A stretch of 64,000 nt of DNA, taken from positions 62,001-126,000 of the forward strand of contig NZ_JAJJJF010000006.1 in NCBI RefSeq assembly GCF_022458745.1, written 5' to 3'. Of this stretch, positions 60,073 through 64,000 are shown piece by piece; within the stretch, counting starts at the first letter, position 1; every line of letters starts with the position of its first letter. The notes below the pieces were generated by a model. It was not told where the DNA came from, made no database searches, and worked only from the letters and a program-made list of their open reading frames with translations. This DNA comes from Bacillus piscicola. Lineage in GTDB: Bacteria; Bacillota; Bacilli; Bacillales; Marinococcaceae. The translations under genes were made by a program, and so were the position numbers.

Positions 60073-60101
60073 TTGAAATCATATATGAAACTATATACAA
60101 T
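60073..60101 (+). promoter_or_regulatory. Promoter of the aldolase gene with GntR operator in the spacer
   Basis: TTGAAA (60073-60078) and TACAAT (60096-60101) have exactly 17 bp between them. ATATATGAAACTATATAC (60081-60098) lies in the spacer and matches the 49638 operator core at 15 of 18 positions on the minus strand. A repressor here would exclude RNA polymerase. Confidence 0.7.
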
Positions 60102-60166
60102 GGTAATAGAAGTTATCTTTATAGACACAACCTTTCTCATAATCAAACAAAAGGGAGGAAATAGAA

Positions 60167-61090
60167 TTGAGTAAAAATTACGATGAAATCAAGCAAAAGT
60201 TAAGAGGGTCTATTTGCCCGGTAATCACACCATTTAAAGCGAATGGTGAGGTTGATTTTGAAAAACAAGCAGAACTCATCAACTGGCAGTTAGAAAATGG
60301 GACGCATGCTATTTCGGTAACGGGAACTTCCGGAGAGCCTAGTTCTTTGACAACCGAAGAACGTGTTCAAGTAATGGAAAACGCGATGAAAGCAATTGAC
60401 GGCCGTGTTCCGTTTGCTCCTGGTACAGGCTCTGTCAATCATGATGAGACCATGTACTTAACGAAGAAAGCAGAAGAAATGGGCGTTGACGCTGCGATGG
60501 TGATCGTCCCTTACTACAACAAGCCAAACCAGGAAGCGCTTTACAATCATTTTAAAACCGTAGCGGATTCAGTTGATATTCCAATTATCATCTACAATAT
60601 CCCAGGACGTACTGCACAAAACATGGAAGTTTCGACAATGGCTCGCCTAGTAAAAGATTGCCCGAATATTGTCGGTGCAAAAGAGTCTAACAAAGATTTC
60701 GAACATGTAAATCGGGTTATGCTCAACTGTGGCAGAGATTTCCTCCTTTATTCCGGGATTGAACTCTTATGTTACCCGATGCTTGCTATCGGCGGCGCTG
60801 GCTCTATCAGTGCTACTGCGAATGTCGAGCCTAAGAGAGTTGCTGAGATGCACGACGCTTGGGAAGCTGGCGACGTGAAAAAAGCACAAGACCTCCACTA
60901 TGAATTGATGAACCTAAATGACGTCCTCTTTAAAGACACGAATCCGGCACCTGTAAAAGCAGCCCTCGGTATGATGGGTAAAATCGAGCCAGTTCTTCGT
61001 ATGCCAATGGGTCTGCCATCAAAAGAACTACAGGCGGAAATCCGTGAAACGTTGAAAGAATATGACATCGACGCACCAAATCAGATGTAA
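60167..61090 (+). CDS. hpaI: DapA-family aldolase, probable 2,4-dihydroxyhept-2-ene-1,7-dioate aldolase
   Basis: The 307-aa TIM-barrel protein starts with TTG 60167 behind GGAGGAAATAGAA. It is of the dihydrodipicolinate synthase/N-acetylneuraminate lyase family: VTGTSGEPSSLTTEERVQVM, IIIYNIPGRTAQNM with the catalytic Tyr, and the Schiff-base Lys172 in VGAKESNKDF. In the hpa cluster, DapA-type enzymes of Bacillaceae take the place of class II HpaI and split the C7 acid into pyruvate and succinic semialdehyde. That role is inferred from context and the shared operator; a true dapA is less likely. Confidence 0.75.
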   Translation: MSKNYDEIKQKLRGSICPVITPFKANGEVDFEKQAELINWQLENGTHAISVTGTSGEPSSLTTEERVQVMENAMKAIDGRVPFAPGTGSVNHDETMYLTKKAEEMGVDAAMVIVPYYNKPNQEALYNHFKTVADSVDIPIIIYNIPGRTAQNMEVSTMARLVKDCPNIVGAKESNKDFEHVNRVMLNCGRDFLLYSGIELLCYPMLAIGGAGSISATANVEPKRVAEMHDAWEAGDVKKAQDLHYELMNLNDVLFKDTNPAPVKAALGMMGKIEPVLRMPMGLPSKELQAEIRETLKEYDIDAPNQM

Positions 61091-61098
61091 TTAATGAG

Positions 61099-61134
61099 AA
61101 GGAAAGGAAGAGTCAAGCCAATCTTCCTTTTCTT
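61099..61134 (+). terminator. Hairpin between the aldolase and TRAP genes
   Basis: A 13-base arm at 61099-61111 (AAGGAAAGGAAGA) pairs with 61122-61134 with one G-T wobble. The T-run is short (GGTTTAGTTG), so it may attenuate rather than stop transcription. Confidence 0.6.
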
Positions 61135-61181
61135 GGTTTAGTTGAAAACGCTTTATAAAAAATACAGGAGGGGTGTTTTTA

Positions 61182-62243
61182 ATGAAAAATAGACGAATGA
61201 GACACTGGAAGTCACTCACCGCTGTTGCGGCTGCCAGTATGCTTGTGCTCGGTGCCTGTTCCTCTGAATCAGATGGCGGAGGAGAAGAAGGGGCTTCCGA
61301 AGAAACCTATACATTTGATTTTTCCCATATGTTCCCATCCAATCATATCATGGAGACGGACGTCGTTCAGCCTTTTATCGATAAAACAGCTGAATTAACG
61401 GAGGATCAAGTAGAGATCACTTCTTACCCGGGAGCGCAGCTGGCAGAACCGGACGCTCAATATGAAGCAGCTGCAACGGGTATCGCTGATATGGGCTTTA
61501 GTGTTCACAGCTACACACCGGGACAATTTCCGCTTACTTCCGTGATGGAATTACCTTTCTTGAGTGAAACCGGTACAGAAGGATCAGAAATCTTGTGGCA
61601 GTTAAATCAAGAATTTCCAGAAATGCAGGAAGAGTATGCAGATACGGAACCACTGTGGATCGCAACCTCTGAACCTGGTCAAATTTTCACCGTCGGAAAG
61701 CAAGTTAAAAGCGTAGAAGATCTGAAGGGAATGCGCATCCGCTCCCCATCCCCAGAAGTGAATAAGTGGCTGGAAGCAATGGGGGCTACACCGGTTTCCA
61801 TGTCAATGAATGAAACGTATGAGGCACTGCAGAAAGGTGTTGTAGACGGAACAGTTGGTCCGTACCATACACTCTTAGATTACAGCCTTCAAGATGTTAT
61901 TGACTATGTTACAGTTGGGGACTTCTATATGACGACATTTTATGCTGTGATGAACCAGGATAGCTGGGACTCGATTGATGAAGAAACACAGAATGAGATG
62001 GCAGAAGTAAAAGGCGAATACATGTCTAAACTAGTTGGTGAAACGTTAGATGGCCGTGCAGAAGAAGCTATTCAAGCCGCGAAAGATGCGGGGGCTGAAT
62101 TTTACGAGCTGGACGAAGGCGAAATTGAAGAATGGAAAGAATACATGCAGCCAGCCATTGATGAATGGATTAAAGATAAAGAAGAAAAAGGCCTTCCTGG
62201 ACAAGAAGTATATGATAGAGCTGTTGAATTAAGCTCAAAATAA
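61182..62243 (+). CDS. TRAP transporter substrate-binding lipoprotein (DctP family)
   Basis: The 353-aa protein starts at ATG 61182 behind GGAGGGG. The signal peptide ends in LVLGAC (lipobox), followed by a Ser/Gly/Glu linker. The binding fold shows FDFSHMFPSNHIMETDVVQP, SYPGAQLAEPDAQYEAAATG, the conserved Arg in LKGMRIRSPSPEVNKWLE and TYEALQKGVVDGTVGPYHTL. It heads the dctPQM unit. An aromatic acid, dicarboxylate or keto acid could be the cargo; the hpa context suggests 4-hydroxyphenylacetate. Confidence 0.92.
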   Translation: MKNRRMRHWKSLTAVAAASMLVLGACSSESDGGGEEGASEETYTFDFSHMFPSNHIMETDVVQPFIDKTAELTEDQVEITSYPGAQLAEPDAQYEAAATGIADMGFSVHSYTPGQFPLTSVMELPFLSETGTEGSEILWQLNQEFPEMQEEYADTEPLWIATSEPGQIFTVGKQVKSVEDLKGMRIRSPSPEVNKWLEAMGATPVSMSMNETYEALQKGVVDGTVGPYHTLLDYSLQDVIDYVTVGDFYMTTFYAVMNQDSWDSIDEETQNEMAEVKGEYMSKLVGETLDGRAEEAIQAAKDAGAEFYELDEGEIEEWKEYMQPAIDEWIKDKEEKGLPGQEVYDRAVELSSK

Positions 62244-62259
62244 TGGGAGTTTTTTAATT

Positions 62260-62763
62260 ATGGGACGATTAGCGAATGGATTAGAAGCAGTGTTAAATGT
62301 CTTAAGTTTAGTATTGCATCACATTTCTAATGCTGTTCTTTGTTTCGTCACCTTTCTCATTACCTTTGATGTTATTGGCCGGTATTTTTTCCACCGGCCG
62401 ATAACGGGAAGTTTTGAATTGACGGAATTAGGGTCGGCAATTTTGGTTTTCTTCACCTTTGCGATCACACATAAATATAAAGAACACATTGCCGTTGGAT
62501 TTCTCGTTGATAAGCTCCCGGAAAGAGTGCATCATGTCGTAGAGGGTTTGATTGAATTACTGATCTGTGTTGTGATTTTTGTCATGGGATGGCAGATTTT
62601 CCAGGATGCTTTACGCGCAATGGGGCGAAATTTGACGACAACAGACCTCGGCCTGCCCGTATATCCGTTTATTATGATTGCCTCTATCGGTGCGTTTGTC
62701 TTTGCTTTAGTAGCTCTTACCAATGGGCTCCAGCACTTTGTTAGGGCGGTGGTAAGATCATGA
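62260..62763 (+). CDS. TRAP transporter small membrane subunit (DctQ family)
   Basis: The 167-aa protein has four membrane helices of the DctQ type. Family-like features are ITFDVIGRYFFHRPITGSFE near residue 28, the ELTELGSAILVFFTFAITHK stretch and KYKEHIAVGFLVDKLP. Its stop codon overlaps the start of dctM (ATGA). It connects the large permease and is required for transport in studied systems. Confidence 0.92.
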   Translation: MGRLANGLEAVLNVLSLVLHHISNAVLCFVTFLITFDVIGRYFFHRPITGSFELTELGSAILVFFTFAITHKYKEHIAVGFLVDKLPERVHHVVEGLIELLICVVIFVMGWQIFQDALRAMGRNLTTTDLGLPVYPFIMIASIGAFVFALVALTNGLQHFVRAVVRS

Positions 62764-64000
62764 GTCCAGAAATGATAGGTATTATTGGTATTATTGTGCT
62801 GCTTCTATTGTTTATATTGAAAGTTCCGGTGAGTATTGCCTTGATTGTTGTAGGCACGATCGGGTTTGGGATGGTGCGTGGTTTTGATACCGGACTCGTT
62901 CAGTTAGGTAAGACCCCTTTTGGAACAGCAAGCTCATATTCCTTAAGTGTCATTCCGCTATTCATATTAATGGGAATGATACTTTCTTATAGCGAATTTG
63001 GGCGAGATTTGTTTAAGGCTGTCGATTCTTGGATTGGTCACATTCGAGGCGGTATGGCGTTGACGACAATTGGAACAAGTGCTCTTTTTTCTTCTATCTC
63101 AGGGTCGGTTAATGCTACGACAGCTACAATGGCGAGAATAACGATCCCAGAGATGAAAAAGTATAATTATAGCCCGTCTTTATCCAGCGCTTGTGTAGCC
63201 GCAGGCGGGACACTGGGTATTTTGATTCCGCCGAGTGTTATCTTAATCCTTTATGGCATTTTAACAATGGAGCCAATTGGCGAGCTGTTAATTGCCGGTT
63301 TAATTCCAGGGATTTTACAGATGCTTCTCTTTATGATCGTCGTGTTCTTGTGGGTACGCAAAGATCCAGAAGCAGGACCGGCAACAGAAAAATCAGGCTG
63401 GGGCGCCCGTTTTCGATCATTATCTAAAGTTTGGCCGTTCTTCGTGCTGTTTATTCTAACGATCGGCGGAATCTATTTCGGCGTTTTTACACCGACGGAA
63501 GCAGGGGCGGTCGGCTCATTCGGAGCTTTGATCCTTGCGCTCGCCACTCGTAGGTTGAACGCGAAAAAATTCATCCAGTCATTAGGAGAGACAACGAGAT
63601 TGTCAGCGATGATTTTCCTCATTTTAATCGGGGCCGACATTTTTAGTCAATTTTTATCGATCAGTCGTATACCGGCTAAAATTACGATGTTTGTAAATGG
63701 CCTTGATTGGTCACCGATGATGATTATGATTGCAATCCTCGCTGTCTATTTTATACTAGGATTATTTCTCGAAGGAATTGCTATCTTTGTTCTAACACTT
63801 CCGGTCATTTATCCGCTTATTACACAGTTAGGATTTGACGGTGTCTGGTTCGGTGTCATGATGGTCATGGTGATGAACATGGGCTTAATCACACCACCGC
63901 TCGGGATCAGTGTGTATATCATTAACGGGGTGATGAAAGACGTACCAATTGAACGTATATTCAAAGGCGTTACCCCGATGCTGCTTGCGATGATAGCGGC
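62760..64000 (+). CDS. TRAP transporter large permease (DctM family), 3'-truncated by window edge
   Basis: The gene starts at ATG 62760, overlapping the dctQ stop, and runs open to the end of the window (413 codons). DctM forms the sodium-driven transport channel. It begins with a hydrophobic helix (IIGIIVLLLLFILKVPVS), then shows SVIPLFILMGMILSYSEFGR, FSSISGSVNATTATMARITI, AAGGTLGILIPPSVILILYG and PTEAGAVGSFGALILAL, all typical. About 10-15 C-terminal residues are missing at most by usual length. Confidence 0.93.
   Translation, partial: MSPEMIGIIGIIVLLLLFILKVPVSIALIVVGTIGFGMVRGFDTGLVQLGKTPFGTASSYSLSVIPLFILMGMILSYSEFGRDLFKAVDSWIGHIRGGMALTTIGTSALFSSISGSVNATTATMARITIPEMKKYNYSPSLSSACVAAGGTLGILIPPSVILILYGILTMEPIGELLIAGLIPGILQMLLFMIVVFLWVRKDPEAGPATEKSGWGARFRSLSKVWPFFVLFILTIGGIYFGVFTPTEAGAVGSFGALILALATRRLNAKKFIQSLGETTRLSAMIFLILIGADIFSQFLSISRIPAKITMFVNGLDWSPMMIMIAILAVYFILGLFLEGIAIFVLTLPVIYPLITQLGFDGVWFGVMMVMVMNMGLITPPLGISVYIINGVMKDVPIERIFKGVTPMLLAMIA

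Noticed and set aside
1-64000. tRNA, rRNA, CRISPR arrays, prophage or IS transposase genes
   Set aside because: None were recognisable on either strand; the only mobile-like signal is the short interspersed repeat.

Overview
The window looks like a chromosomal segment of a low-GC Gram-positive bacterium of the family Bacillaceae, possibly halotolerant or alkaliphilic. The signs are strong GGAGG ribosome binding sites with frequent GTG/TTG starts, an ANTAR-type EutVW two-component system, an S-box (SAM-I) riboswitch, Bacillus-type mdh, sbcDC, YhfW, YjcZ, YjzC-like and YqcI-like genes, and TRAP transporters. Genus and species cannot be fixed from the sequence alone. All function calls are by recognition of motifs and family resemblance; no search was run.

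Region 1 (1-1600): the 3' part of cheR and a squalene/phytoene-synthase-family gene resembling yisP. Region 2 (1600-18100) is an ethanolamine-utilisation (eut) bacterial microcompartment locus, all on the plus strand. It contains a first ethanolamine ammonia-lyase pair (eutB1C1), the regulators eutWV, eutH-eutS-eutP, and then one long run: eutA, a second eutB2C2, eutL, eutE, eutM, pduL, an accessory protein, eutN, a tailed BMC protein and a malate dehydrogenase. Three leaders (before eutB1, eutH and eutA) carry a small hairpin with an AAAGGY hexaloop that overlaps an intrinsic terminator, as expected for EutV antitermination. EutB1 lacks the substrate-binding Asp362 that EutB2 keeps. Several enzymes carry amphipathic helices that look like encapsulation peptides. 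No eutT, eutG or acetate kinase is present in the window.

Region 3 (18200-21200): YqcI/YcgG, DUF488 and AIM24-type genes and a truncated MFS transporter gene cut off at an interspersed repeat. Region 4 (21449-28320): a sugar cassette (rfbA, rfbB, polyprenol-phosphate glycosyltransferase, WecD-like acetyltransferase, EamA/SMR-like protein, WecE/RffA-like aminotransferase, large YkoS/YfhO-like membrane protein) that reads as a dTDP-Fuc4NAc pathway feeding surface glycosylation. Region 5 (28400-41260): sbcDC, a Rieske oxidoreductase, an aldo/keto reductase, an ATP-grasp/M20 pair, small proteins, an unknown membrane protein and a CDF transporter.

Region 6 (41400-46650): a SIMPL-domain protein, an S-box riboswitch in front of a sodium:solute symporter, and a LysE/LysR/TauE group with a possible sulfur theme. 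Region 7 (46800-64000) is a 4-hydroxyphenylacetate (homoprotocatechuate) degradation cluster. hpaF, two hpaG halves, a GntR and a LysR regulator lie on the minus strand. hpaE, hpaB, hpaD, an aldehyde dehydrogenase, hpaC and an FAD-synthetase-like gene lie on the plus strand. These are followed by an orphan TRAP binding protein, another GntR gene, a DapA-type aldolase (probable hpaI) and a TRAP transporter (PQM) that runs off the end. A palindromic operator, ATATATGA/TCATATAT, occurs at three promoters of this cluster and probably binds the first GntR protein.
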